Source: Lumbricus rubellus
Lineage: Eukaryota > Annelida > Clitellata > Crassiclitellata > Lumbricidae
Assembly (NCBI GenBank): GCA_945859605.1
Contig: OX243825.1
Location: forward strand, 29,431,567-29,495,566
Direction of reading: 5' to 3'
Length of the DNA: 64,000 nt
Shown in pieces: positions 33,800 through 44,476 of the stretch (positions are counted from its first letter, which is position 1; every line of letters starts with the position of its first letter). Made by a program: the position numbers and the translations under genes. Below the pieces are notes generated by a model. The model made no database searches. It saw nothing but the letters and a program-made list of their open reading frames with translations, and had not been told where the DNA came from.

Positions 33800-36030
33800 A
33801 TATTAAAACAGTGCAAGAACATCGGTTATATAATTATTGCTAGCATTGCGCAGTACGCTCGTAATCGCAATCGAAATCTCCAAATTTCTAAAGCGCTACT
33901 CGAAAACCAAGCGCGAGGCACCAGCTTCTTCACGAGCGCTGCGTTGAGTCAAGGGGTTGTCCGTAAGAGAAGTCTAAGATGGTCTGGGTCGAATTACCAT
34001 AGGATCAGGTACTTTGAATGGAATTGGATCAGATGAGACAAGGTAAAAGTTATTGAAAAGTAGAGTATTCAGTTTCGAATGAAAGACGAGGAGTGATGTA
34101 ACTTCATCAAATCATTTCAGTTTAGTTTTGCTTCTGGTAATCATTTTAGTTTTAATTTAGTTTTTATTCGTAAAACCATTTTAGTTTTCGTTTTCGTTTT
34201 CGTGAACTAATGACTAATCTTTTTCGTTTCGTTTTCGTTCACGAAATTAACCATTTGAAGGTGAAGTGAAGCATTGGAACGTTTGTGGTGAGGTGGGGTA
34301 TGACATGCCCCAATAGGCTTACATGTTTTTTTGTTGTAAGAATGATATCAAAACGACAATATTTATTCGATATCAATAGAAAACATTAGCCTAATTGCGA
34401 ATTAAACTATTCTTTTATGACCAATTAGCAGATAAACTGGCGATTATCACCAACAAATAACTTTTCAAACCTTTTTGAAATGGCCAGCAAGAGAACTAAT
34501 CACCGTCCAATATCTACTTACCACCAACGTTATCAAAAACACGAATAGCCAATACCGGGTATTTAAATTTACGACATAGAATGTTGTAGTCGTCATTATC
34601 TTTAGCCTTCTCTATGCAAGGTATGTTCGTTCAAAATACCTTAAATTGCTGTAGTGTCCGTATTTCATAGTCACTAAGGTAGACAAAAATAATCCAAGCT
34701 GGTAGGCCTACGCTAAAAGCGCAAAGAAGAATAATTCTTGGATGTGTCATACCCCACATTTCCTCCAAAGAGTTAACAGGTGAGTGACGTTCAGCAGGTT
34801 TGGAAATCAAGTGTGAGTGTTGTGAATAAGGGGGAGAGCAAAGTGACTGGAAAGAATGATTTGCAAATCAACTGTGAGTGTTGTGAATTATAAGGGGGAG
34901 AGCAAAGTGACTGGAAAGAATGAGGTTAAGTAAACAGAAATCAGAAACTAAGCCATTAAATTAGCCTATAAGCTTACAGTTCAGATGGAAAGAATCAACC
35001 TCTCCCACTTGTTTTTTTAGTGGGGGGGGGGGGGTAGAGCGATAGCAATGTTAAACTGGAGCCATTCAAGCGTGCAATTGACTGACCCCTCGCTCAAAAG
35101 GGATTAATCCGAACCTGGAGGTAAAGATTCAAGTAAGCTTTGTAATTAAAGTGTGGTGCGTGAGGGACCAATAAGGCAGATAAGATAGACCTTTCAAAGG
35201 CTGAGGTTAATTAAAGAGGAACCAGCAAGCCGAGGCATAAAATGAATTGACGGTCGAAGGAGCAACCTTCCAACAATCGCTTCTTTGTGGCCTAGAAAGA
35301 CAAGATGGAGTAGGGTGACAGTAATTTATGGCCTATTCATGCGCATTGTTCAACTACTTTGCGCTCGAAAATTCCAACAAAGTACTTGTATTTTCTATAG
35401 TTTTCGTGCAGGATTTCTATATCGTTCTCGTTTTTATTTCGTCCCACAATGATTCTTTTTCGTTTTTATTCAGTTTCAGTTCACAATTTCTTTCTAGTTT
35501 TCGTTTTCGTTCTCGTGAACGATTGCCTATTACTTTTCGTTCTAGTTTCGTTCTCGTTTACGAAAATAACACTGCTTTTAACAGTGAATGTGGTACTGGA
35601 GATACGGCAAAATAAATTGGAGATACGACAAAACAAGTAGTTTTCGTTGAATATCTTTAAAACGACTCGTCGAGTCGTCGTATCTCATAACGGTTAACAG
35701 TGAAGAAAGATAAAAAAAAAATTGATACAAATCAAGTCTAAACTCGATTTTGAAAAAAGGACATACGCGAAGATGACTCTGAGGCGACGATAATTATGTG
35801 TACATGAAACATTTTATGAGTCACACGAGTTTCCATTGCATAAATTATATAACATTATTGCAAATTCTGAACTGGATTACTTTCGATGATATTGGTTTAA
35901 TAATTATGGAATCGGTTGCTGGAAAGGAAATAATCTGCTTGCTCACTGAGTCATTTTTATAAAATATCATCTTTAACCTCCTCAAATCCAGCCTTTTCTC
36001 TCTGCATGGGTCGCTGATACTGGGATCAAT
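33800..36030. other. Gene C 5' intron, mostly unrecognised
   Basis: Contains two TTTTCG-rich tracts (about 34120-34260 and 35384-35580; the second ends in ACGAAAATAACACTG, a hAT-like terminus) and a 62-bp tandem duplication at 34800-34921. At 35975-36032 it shares AAATCCAGCCTTTTCTCTCT and TCGCTGATACTGGGATC with 59487-59528 in the equivalent intron of gene E. Confidence 0.5.
34800..34921. repeat. ~62-bp tandem duplication
   Basis: GTGAGTGTTGTGAAT...GGGGGAGAGCAAAGTGACTG...AAAGAATGA occurs twice in tandem. Confidence 0.8.
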
Positions 36031-36038
36031 TATATAAC

Positions 36039-36070
36039 GCGGCCTCTATCGCTCAGGCGATAGAGGCCGC
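36039..36070. other. Perfect 14-bp stem hairpin
   Basis: GCGGCCTCTATCGC, loop TCAG, then the exact complement. Sits at the 5' edge of the LINE fragment. Confidence 0.8.
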
Positions 36071-36074
36071 GTTT

Positions 36075-36737
36075 CCAAACTGGAAGACCAAGCGTGTTGT
36101 TTGGGACTTGGGAGTACTTCTGGATGAAGACCTATCCATGGATCAGCATGTCGGTTCTCTCTGCAGGTCTTGCTTCTACCAACTGCGCCAGATCAGAGTT
36201 ATCCGGCGCAATCTATCACACGAAGCCGCCGCCACTCTTGTCCACTCGTTTGTGCTGAACCGACTGGATTTTTGCAATGCTGTCCTTGCGGGTCTCCCAA
36301 AGTCCCGGATACGCCAGCTTCAGTCTGTCCTCAACTGCGCTGCCAGAGTCGTCGCTGATCTTCCAAAATTCTCGCATATATCGTCATATATGCGTGACAC
36401 CCTGCACTGGCTCCCAGTCGTGGACAGAATTACATTCAAGATCATCGTCATGGGACGGGTGTCAATGGTTGGCCGGGCTCCGGAGTATATTAGGGAGCTC
36501 TGTATCCCCGTCTCCAACCAACCAGGTCGTCGGTCTCTACGCTCTGCGACTCGTGGGGACTTGATAGTCCCACGCTCCCGTACAGTGGTGCGGGCCAGCC
36601 GCGCCTTCTCATGCATTGGACCTTCATACTGGAACAGTCTTCCATTAAAAATTCGCGATACTGCATTGCTTTTATCTCATGAAACATTCTCAAGGACAAT
36701 TAAGACGCACTTGTTTAGAACTGTCTGGTAGCTACGT
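36075..36737 (+). pseudogene. CR1/L2-like LINE, C-terminal ~210 residues of the ORF
   Basis: An open frame beginning near VWDLGVLLDEDLSMDQHV aligns with the region after the YADD motif of the LINE at 10977, through QSVLNCAARVV, DTLHWLPV and PSYWNSLP to KTHLFRTVW. The RT active site and everything upstream are missing. The 3' UTR is interrupted by the TTAA element 36741-38524 and resumes at 38529 with GCGCCTTCGTGAGG and GGCGCTATATAAATG. Confidence 0.82.
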
Positions 36738-36740
36738 TAA

Positions 36741-38524
36741 CCCTCGTAGTATGTCGCTAAACTGGTCACACTCAGGGTGTTGGGGTCCATATGGACCCCA
36801 ATGTTATAATCAACTGCTTTTTGATAAAGAGTGGTACAGAAACAATTGCACAAGCGGCCGTGGGTTCCCGGACAATTCGGAGCCGAACAATTCGGAACCG
36901 GACAATTCGGAGCTGGGCAATTCGGAGCTGGATAATTCGGAGCTGGAAATTTGGGAAGGCACAATTAATCCGTAGCGACCAATTCGAATAGGTCAATTCG
37001 AGCAAAATTCTGGCGCGGACAATTTGAACCAGGACAATTCGGAGTGGACAATTTGGAGTGGACAATTTGTAGCGGAAATTCGGAGCTGGACAATTCGGTG
37101 CCGGATAATTCGGATCTGGACATTTCGGATGGCACAACTCGTATATAGTGCCAAATTGAAGACAGTCATGTCGGGTAAAATTATGGCGTGGACAGTGATT
37201 GTACCTGGACAATTTGGAGCGTGCAATTCGGAGCGGAAATTCGGAGCTGGACAATTTGGTGCCGGATAATTCGGATCTGGACATTTCGGATAGCACAATT
37301 CTTAGCTGCCAAAATTGGTGATGGGATTGCACTTTTAAGCCAAATTTTCATACCCATCTCCATCACCCAGATGTATTATTATGTTGAATTATCCGGCTCC
37401 GAATTGTCCGGCCACCTGGACAAGTGGACATAGATTGTTGCTTTGCTTTCTAACAAAAATTCACAGTTCCTGTGGCTTTGTTGAATGTTACAATGAGGTC
37501 AACATTTTATTGTCCTTACTATTTCTACAAACATCAATTTCTTCCACAGTAGGCCTAATTGTCGTGCTTTCAGCTAGAGGGACTGTGTGAAGAAGTTGTC
37601 AAAAGCACATTATACGCCACGGGGGATTTATGACATCAACTAGATCGTGGATAATTCTTTCACCTGGTTGATTGCAAACTTTACAAGTGTAGTCTATACT
37701 TGAATATTGAGTAATAACTTGTAGATGAGTCACAAGGCACCCAAGCCACCCATACTTTCAACCCATACATGGCAGGTCTAGACTTCATATACTGACGAAA
37801 CGAGTGCGTGCATGCTTGTCATCAAAGCAATGATTTCAAGAATGTATATAATTATAGCGAGAGAAAACAATTCAATAAGCCGTAATGAGTGCTGTCATTA
37901 CGTGCAGCAATAATACAATTGGACCAGCAAGCTATTTCAGCACATTTTGAAAGCCCTGTCTTCCCATAGCATACTTATACGTACATATGCATACAATTGA
38001 CAATAATAAAACTATATTCAGAGCTCAAAGTGTGGAAAAATAAGTGCTTGGACGCCTCTTACCTTTCCAAAAGAAGTGCCTGGACGCCTCTTACATTTCC
38101 AGACTGTGCTGACCAATAAGTGGCAGGACAGCGCTCAGATTTCAAAACAAGTGCATGGACGCCGTCCATGACCGTCCAGGCACACTTTAAGCCCTGAATA
38201 TAGTCTTATAAAACATGACATAAAGTGAACCAACGACACTGCAATGCAAAATATCACAAATTAAGTTGCAAAATAGAACTTTGCGCAGTATCCAATTGCA
38301 TTATTACCATTGGGGTCCATATGGACCCCAACCCCCCTTTGTGTATAATTGTCTAAAATCTGGCGCCACAAGTGGTGTGGAAATTAATTATTTGCAGGAA
38401 TTACTACTCGCCATATATGATGAAAAGTCATAAAATTTCAGCTTCTTAAGTGCATGTCTTCACCGAATTTTATTCAATTGAAAACACGCTTGGGGTCCAT
38501 ATGGACCCCAACATACTACGAGGG
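36741..38524. mobile_element. 1.8-kb TTAA element with CCCTCGTAGTATG ends
   Basis: TTAA at 36737-36740 and 38525-38528; ends CCCTCGTAGTATGT / ACATACTACGAGGG. An 18-bp perfect palindrome, GGGGTCCATATGGACCCC, occurs at 36782-36799, 38312-38329 and 38492-38509. No transposase is visible. Inserted in the 3' UTR of a LINE copy, which dates it as younger than the LINE. Confidence 0.82.
36860..37295. repeat. Degenerate GGACAATTCGGAGC minisatellite
   Basis: Ten-nucleotide-scale units (AATTCGGAGC and variants) occur repeatedly inside the TTAA element; overlapping frames are repeat artefacts. A stray unit appears near 37395-37410. Confidence 0.75.
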
Positions 38525-38528
38525 TTAA

Positions 38529-38596
38529 GCGCCTTCGTGAGGTTATTATAAGGCGCTATATAAATGTTTATATACATACATACATACATACATACA
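38529..38596 (+). mobile_element. LINE 3' tail ending in a CATA microsatellite
   Basis: GCGCCTTCGTGAGGTTATTA, GGCGCTATATAAATG, then CATACATA. Links LINE tails with CATA arrays. Confidence 0.7.
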
Positions 38597-38856
38597 ATTA
38601 TGACAGGTTTCTTATGATGAGAGCGCTCATTAAGTGGTCAAATTAAATGTCATATAGGCCTATAATAGAAGCGATACGATACAATAATGTCAAGCGGATA
38701 AAAAAACCAGCAATCAGGCATTTTCGGTCTCAAGTTGAAGAGAACATTTACAGAAGGAAGAAAAATAACGAAAGAATTCTACCATTATAATATTACTGCG
38801 GCAAACACTTTTACATTGATGTTTAGTCGAACGATAATAATTATTATCGTAGTTAC

Positions 38857-38925
38857 CGTGAAAGATCGATTCAGTCTTACGGATCTTCTGCTGAAGTCAA
38901 CAACGAATCTTCACCAATATTTCAG
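38857..38925 (-). other. Gene C non-coding 5' exon
   Basis: Contains ATTGGTGAAGATTCGTTGTT and CTTCAGCAGAAGATCC. Donor GTAACT starts at 38856, aligned with the other genes; an alternative donor GTAAGA exists at 38880. Start inferred from the TATA distance. Confidence 0.62.
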
Positions 38926-38943
38926 CACACAGAAGGCAAGCGG

Positions 38944-39175
38944 TATATATAGCGAAGTTTCTATTGACGCAAGTGCAGCTTTTGTCAGGCGATTGATGTG
39001 TTTTGAGGAGAAACATCATGGTCCAATTACAAAAAATTAACCTTTACGACTTTAATTATAGAACCATCGCTGCATCCAGACAATTTAATTTTCATAAAAG
39101 AGACATTAATATGCTCTCTTTTAAAATACCATCGCTCACTACTCTCCCGTTCATATAGATCGTGCGCCTTCAGTG
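38944..39175 (-). promoter_or_regulatory. Gene C promoter
   Basis: TATATATA at 38944-38951. Upstream on the minus strand: TGCGTCA, AAAAGCTGC (E-box worn), CAATCGCCTG, CTCCTCAAAACAC; the distal block CTGAAGGCGCACGATC with TATATGAACGGG is at about 39150-39173. Same order as B, D and E. Confidence 0.72.
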
Positions 39176-39185
39176 GTTGCTTGGC

Positions 39186-39309
39186 GGGAGGAGGAGGAGA
39201 AGGAGGAGCAGGAGGAGGAGGAGCAGGAGCAGGAGGAGGAGGAGGAGCAGGAGCAGGAGCAGGAGCAGGAGGAGCAGGAGCAGGAGCAGGAGCAGGAGGA
39301 GGAGGGGGA
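39186..39309. repeat. GGAGGA/GGAGCA array
   Basis: Triplet-like purine-rich repeat directly upstream of the gene C promoter blocks. Confidence 0.92.
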
Positions 39310-39830
39310 TGGCGCTTAAATTTCTCTTAATGTCTCTCCACGGTGGCCATTCGTATCGATCGCACGCTAACCTGAAATCGATCGTGAAGGAATGAAACAT
39401 TTGTAGAGGTAAGTTTACTCACAAGGGTAGGCGTTAGTAGTACGGGTAGTGACAGTTATATGACTCTGACCAATAATATTGTCTCATCTTTAAGTGTGAT
39501 CCGTTGCCCAGTCCAGTGCCAAATTAAAACGCCGAGTTACCTTCAAGTATAAAGCTAATCTTTATTGTTATTGTGCTCGTCATTGTCATCGCTAAATCTG
39601 TCGATAGATGTTTCAATAGCAGTAGGCCTACAGTAACTGCCATTCTCATAATATATGCACCTGGAATTCGGACTTTCAATCCATGATATGACGCGAGCCA
39701 TCGGTTTAAGCAGCTGTGACAAGCAATGAATTGAACAGTGTTGGCCACATTAACATACTATGATGCTGGAACGACTTTGCTGTCTACTGTAACACTTACT
39801 GTAAAGTCAGCTTCTTCTAGTGGTTTTCAA
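39310..39830. other. No recognisable feature
   Basis: Spacer upstream of gene C; nothing recognised. Confidence 0.5.
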
Positions 39831-40290
39831 CCGGTGTAAAGGTTTCAAATTACCCCCTCCTAAACATTACCCCCCGGTAACTTGAAACCGGTTTCACATT
39901 ACCCCCCGGAAACTAGATTTGCATCAATCACCGCATTTAGGCCTATTGCACACACAAAATCAGAAAAATCATCCCGCTTCTTGTTTTGGTCTGAAGATTT
40001 CTATCCGTCATCCCACTTCGTGGTTTGCTATCAATATTTTGATCGCAAAAAAATAATAGCCTCGAAGCCATTTTCTCCATGTAAACTTCAGCGGCAATTA
40101 GTATTTTAGTTACAGATTAAAATGTTGATAACAAACCACGAAGTGGGATGAGGGAGGAAAATCTTCAGACCAAAACAAGAAGTGTGATGATTTTTCTGAT
40201 ATTTTCAGGTCAATAAATGCGATGATTGATGCAATTTACAGTTTGCAGGGGGGTAATGTTTAGGAGGGGGTAATCTGAAACCTTTACACC
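39831..40290. mobile_element. Palindromic MITE, GGTGTAAAGGTTTCAAATTA family, copy 1
   Basis: CCGGTGTAAAGGTTTCAAAT...ACCTTTACACCGG. Inner arms ATTACCCCCTCC / GGAGGGGGTAAT and CCACTTCGTGGTTTG / CAAACCACGAAGTGG let nearly the whole 460 bp fold back. Confidence 0.75.
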
Positions 40291-40738
40291 GGTGTAAAGG
40301 TTTCAAATTACCCCCTCCTAAACAATAACCCCCCCCCCGGTAACTTGAAACCGGTTTCAAATTACCCCGGACTCTAGATTTGCATCAATCATCGCATTTA
40401 TTGCACTAAATATAAGAAAAATGACCCCGGTTCTTGTTTTGGTCTGAAGATTTTCATCCGTCATCCCACTTCTTGGTTTGTTTTCAATATTTTAATCTGA
40501 GAAAATAAAAGCCTCGAAGCCATTTCGTAATGTAACTTCAGCGGCGATTTAGTATTTTAGTTACAGATGAAAATATTGATAACAAACCACGAAGTGGGAT
40601 GCGGATGAAATTCTTCAAAGAAAAATAGAATCGGGATGATTTTTCCGATTTTGTAGTGCAATAAATCCGATGATTGATGCAAATTACAGTTTTCAGAGGG
40701 TAATGTTTACGAGGGGTAATTTTAAACCTTTACACCAG
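40287..40738. mobile_element. Palindromic MITE, copy 2, sharing a terminus with copy 1
   Basis: Begins with the same CCGGTGTAAAGG that ends copy 1 and closes AAACCTTTACACC near 40736. The body is homologous to copy 1 with several changes. Confidence 0.75.
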
Positions 40739-40744
40739 GGCAGA

Positions 40745-40935
40745 CGTCGGCCTGGGGTTCCGCGTCAGCATAGGCGGAGTTTGGTTTCCGCTCTTGGGAG
40801 GGCTAACCCCGAGTCTGGGCCTTATTGGGAGGGCTAACCCCGAAAAAAATACCATTTTTATGGTAAAATGTTTAATCTGGGCCTTCTTGGAGGGGCTTAG
40901 CTCCCCCTAGCCCCTGATAAACTCCGCCCATGCGC
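40745..40935. repeat. Short repeated GGGAGGGCTAACCCCGA region
   Basis: TTGGGAGGGCTAACCCCGA occurs twice, and GGGGCTTAGCTCCCCCTAGC is internally complementary. Possibly a transposon end. Confidence 0.35.
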
Positions 40936-41285
40936 GTCAGTTTGATGGGAAATTTTATGGCGCCAACTGAAATCAAAAAGGTATTAGCAGTGAATAGATT
41001 CTCTCACAGCTTTCAGTCATTCTTGATTAAAATACCATTACTACGTGAATGTATAATTATTGTTGTTTTATATAATTATGCTAATGTTGTTTTGCATAAT
41101 TATGTCGTTACAGTTCATTCTCATTAGGCCTATTCGGAGGGCACATGCATTAAAACTATGGGAAATAGCAACCGTATCAAGCTGCAGCTGATAGCATAAT
41201 ATTATGATGCCGATATATTTCTGATAGCGCAATTTTTTAAATTACTTGTCGTGACCTAGTTTCAGGAAGTTGCGTTTACGCAGCA

Positions 41286-41520
41286 ACGGCAGGAAAGGTG
41301 ATCTTTATCTATGCATGTAAAGGTGAATGTGACTATGTATGCATTTGTGTTTTCCATAATGTAGGCTTACGACCACAGTTTCGCATCTATCAACCTGAAA
41401 CATTGTACCTGAACCGAGAAAGGCACGCAGGGCCATCCAGTCGAAAGACTGGCTTTTACCCCTCACTGTAGGGAATGTGGGCGGCCGGAATATAAGCATA
41501 GATTGCTTAACCTATACTGT
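41286..41520. mobile_element. Possible Helitron-like fragment
   Basis: CAGTTTCGCATCTATCAACC then GAAACATTGTACCTGAACC resembles the 5' parts of the elements at 26405 and 47030. No end was found. Confidence 0.35.
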
Positions 41521-42070
41521 ACAGTGCGTTTCCATCAATCAAGTCGGACAATCACAAACAAAGCATTTTAATAATTGGTTTTAAGCTATTTGGACTCTTC
41601 TGTACAAACAGAATCTGCTGAGCACTAGACCAACGACTTGTTTGATTTATTCTTCTTTTCATTCATTCGTTTTGAAACATGGGCGCCCGCAGAAACTTCT
41701 GCAGGGGGTGGGCAAAATTTTTTGATATTCGCGGTTAAATGTTTTTGCAACAAGAGCTTTAAAAATGCAAAGCCGTAAATAATTAAGAACACGGTTATTT
41801 GCCAAGAAGGTTTCTCATGGCAAATTTCTCAGTTTCATTTTGTGTATCAGCTTTTATATTAATACATGTAGTTTCTTTTGTGCGGAGAAATTTTGTTAAA
41901 AATCAGGAAGTAGCCTAGATTTTTATGAATTTGATACAATGAAAAAAAAATCAGGTACAATGGTAGTCTACATGGTGCTAATTAATGCAATATTTTGCTA
42001 TGTTATAATATTTTAGAACACATACTGCTATTAGTATGACCGTTTTAGAAGTCAGCCATTGTTTTGCTTA
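41521..42070. other. No clear feature
   Basis: GGGCGCCCGCAGAAACTTCT at about 41682 resembles a transposon terminus, but no partner end was found. Confidence 0.4.
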
Positions 42071-42074
42071 CATT

Positions 42075-42400
42075 TCAAGTATTATAAAATAAATAACGTC
42101 ATATCTAAGTATTCCACAGCTGAAGCTCTTCGACTGATTGTGAATGAGGATACAGAAGTTGATGAAGTCAATGTAGCTGAAGGTGATGCCAGTGACAATG
42201 AAGATGGAGATTATTTGCCTGAAGTTGGTACTGTCTCAGTCTGATAACTAAGATCCTGTGACATTGTGTCAGATGAATTCGACGAATCAGAAGATGTCAG
42301 TGCGTGTGACGAAGAACAGGCAGGGCTGAAAGTGAGCCTAGTCGCTCCGGGTCTGTCATCCGAGCAGGTAAATGAGCCATCTTACTAGAAGACGTTTGGA
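42075..42400 (+). pseudogene. Possible piggyBac-type transposase N-terminus, broken
   Basis: The frame reads KYSTAEALRLIVNEDTE, then acidic DGDYLPEVG; after a stop at 42242 another phase gives DEFDESEDVSACDEEQ. An AEAL helix followed by acidic stretches is usual at the N-terminus of piggyBac-derived transposases, but there is no catalytic domain. Low certainty; another acidic protein is possible. Confidence 0.35.
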
Positions 42401-42577
42401 CAAGCCAGCCCTGTTCAGAAGACTTGGATGCAATCCAACTTATAGAACTGGACTCTGGAGAATTCGAAGCAATAACTGGGATATCAACTAATAACGTGAA
42501 GAAAACACAGGGACGTTGTCGTCGCTGGTCTCGCGCGAGTTTGACAGGAAGACGCGCAAATTCTGCGACAATGTGCT

Positions 42578-42843
42578 GTCAAGACCGTAGCCAGTATTTA
42601 ATTTTGGGGGGTGTTTCTTCGGGGGGAGAAGAATTTCTGACGACCTTTTTTAGGTCGTCAAAATTTCTGACGACCTTTTTTACACAACAAGTTATGTGCT
42701 AGTGAATGCAATCTATTAGCTTTTACATTTTTCATTTCGGGGCTGTTTTCGTGCTTTTATTTCAATTTGTTTACATCATGTGCTATTCAATGCGTTATAT
42801 TTATTTTTGACCCCAAACACCCCCTAGTCACGGCCTTGTGTGC
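42578..42843. mobile_element. Possible hAT-like MITE
   Basis: CAAGACCGTAGCCAG faces CTAGTCACGGCCTTG with GGGGGGTGTTTC / CAAACACCCCC inside. It contains TTTCTGACGACC twice. Confidence 0.4.
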
Positions 42844-43159
42844 TGTTACAGTATAGGCCTTCTTGTTCGACACACTGTCAATATATCAATTCTCGGTGTG
42901 ACAAAATGTATGTAACTGAATGATTATAGATATGGCATTTGGAGAAAACATTGAACAATATGTTTGTATAAAATACATGGTAGATCTATTCGATTACCGG
43001 TGACAGAGCGCACGCTTGATTCATATTCTCAAACAAATAGGGGGTGCAGTTTGAACCCCAAAGAACTGGAACGCAACTTCCTGGCATGAGCCATTGAGGG
43101 TTAAGCTGTTCTGTACAAGCACAATATCACGAAACTCATTATGACAAGTTACACGGCAG

Positions 43160-43347
43160 ATATTTTTAATGCTTCGTTTATTTTCTTGGTTAGTTTATGA
43201 CACCGGATTTCAAGACAAATAATTTTGTATCAAATTCTAAACGTAATTTCTAGTTAATCATGGAGATAACCTTAGAGTTTATCTGAATAACAAATTTTGA
43301 AACACGTTTTTATGGCGAATGTGGCGTCCGTGAGTCTTCCATGCATC
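43160..43347 (-). other. Gene D exon 4: 3' UTR with AATAAA
   Basis: Acceptor GCTTTTTCAG ends at 43348. Shares CACATTCGCCATAAAAACGTG, cut here to the motif ATTCGCC..AAAACGTGTT, plus CAGATAAACTC and TCCGGTGT with A, C and E. AATAAA is the complement of 43177-43182. Confidence 0.75.
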
Positions 43348-43508
43348 CTGAAAAAGCACCAAAAAAACATATTTTGGCAGTGTTATTTGAAAGTTAAGTT
43401 AGAGTTTGCATTGGTGGAGCGAGATAAGAAGATGACGGAAGGTTGTTCGAGTCACAAATTATTGTCTCTGAGTCATCTGGATTGTATGCAGAAGCACTAC
43501 TTGTAGTG

Positions 43509-43868
43509 CAGCGGTTCCCCAACCCGTGGCCCGCGGGCCAAAAGTGGCCCGCGAGGCCTCACAAAATGGTCCGCCAGGCCTCAGCAATGGCACTCATCTC
43601 TCAATAAATTAACAAAAATATATGAAAAAATTAACAATTTGGACAAGATAGAAAATAATAATCATTTTCTATTACAAAATCTTTTATTTTGAAGTCTATA
43701 AACATCAAACATTCTACTTAGAATTCATTATAACACGTTTTATAAGCTTTTAGTTAATTAAATTTTAGCATTGTGGCCCCCTAAATGTCCTAACTAAGAA
43801 AAAGTGGCCCTCGTGTCCTCCAACTTAGAAAAAGTGGCCCTACAGTTGAAAAAGGTTGGGAACCACTG
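43509..43868. mobile_element. hAT-type MITE (CAGYGGTTCCCAACC ends)
   Basis: CAGCGGTTCCCCAACCC ... GGTTGGGAACCACTG, flanked by 8-bp TTGTAGTG (43501-43508) and TTGTATTG (43869-43876), one mismatch. An 8-bp duplication and CAGNGGTTCCCAACC termini are typical of hAT elements. Inside are repeated GTGGCCC units. Lies in gene D intron 3. Confidence 0.85.
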
Positions 43869-44159
43869 TTGTATTGCATCGAAACAAGACTGTCTTCAAG
43901 TTTAAATTCGGATTTACATAAATAATCATCAGCTCTACACGTAATGTTGCGGCTACAGTTCGGACTGATTGACTATTATATTCTTGTTGAAAGTTGAAAC
44001 AAAGGTGCATAGAGCAGATTCAAAGAAGCTTAGGCATGGAATAATACGTAGCAAACCAATATTCAGTTTTGATGATTGATTAGGATAGTAGCCTATGAGG
44101 CTAGTCAGACTAAACCAATTTCACAGACTATACATCTTTTTTGTGAGTGTATGAGGTTT

Positions 44160-44403
44160 GTGTTGCAAATATACATCATACATACAAAATATGTATGTAT
44201 ACATGCATACATACATACAGATATACATGCATACATAGATGCACACATACATAAATGCATACATACATACATAGTTACATACATAAATACATACATACAT
44301 ACATACATACATACATACATACATGCATACATACATACATACATACATACATACATACATACATACATACATACATACATACATACATACATACATACAT
44401 ACA

Positions 44404-44434
<31 letters not shown>

Positions 44435-44476
44435 GTACGTACGTTCGTACGCATGTGCATACATACATACATACAT
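44160..44476. repeat. CATA array
   Basis: Tandem CATA directly left of the foldback element. Confidence 0.95.

Larger units (their letters stand above)
25935..38925 (-). other. Gene C: secreted cysteine-rich peptide, family member 3 (complete)
   Basis: Minus strand: 5' UTR exon 38925-38857, signal exon 33794-33746, core exon 30671-30567, terminal coding exon 27435-27404, 3' UTR exon 26111 to about 25935. The precursor is about 61 residues, the shortest of the family. The pro-region ends in LTKR, a dibasic site; the mature peptide has spacing C-x6-C-x3-C-x6-C-x3-C-x6-C and only two residues after the last cysteine. A seventh cysteine sits in the pro-region (VCD where B and E have VRD). Introns total over 12 kb because of two CTGCCGTGC elements, TTAA elements, a Helitron-like end and a LINE, yet every splice site is intact. 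The function is unknown. Closest by shared flanks to gene E. Confidence 0.82.

Noticed and set aside
35328..35640. Phe/Ser/Val-rich frames as membrane protein
   Set aside because: They derive from a TTTTCG-rich repetitive tract, also seen at 34120-34260.
36860..37295. Overlapping Asn/Ser/Glu-rich frames on both strands as a repeat protein
   Set aside because: Frames come from the degenerate GGACAATTCGGAGC satellite inside a TTAA element; no start context or splice sites.
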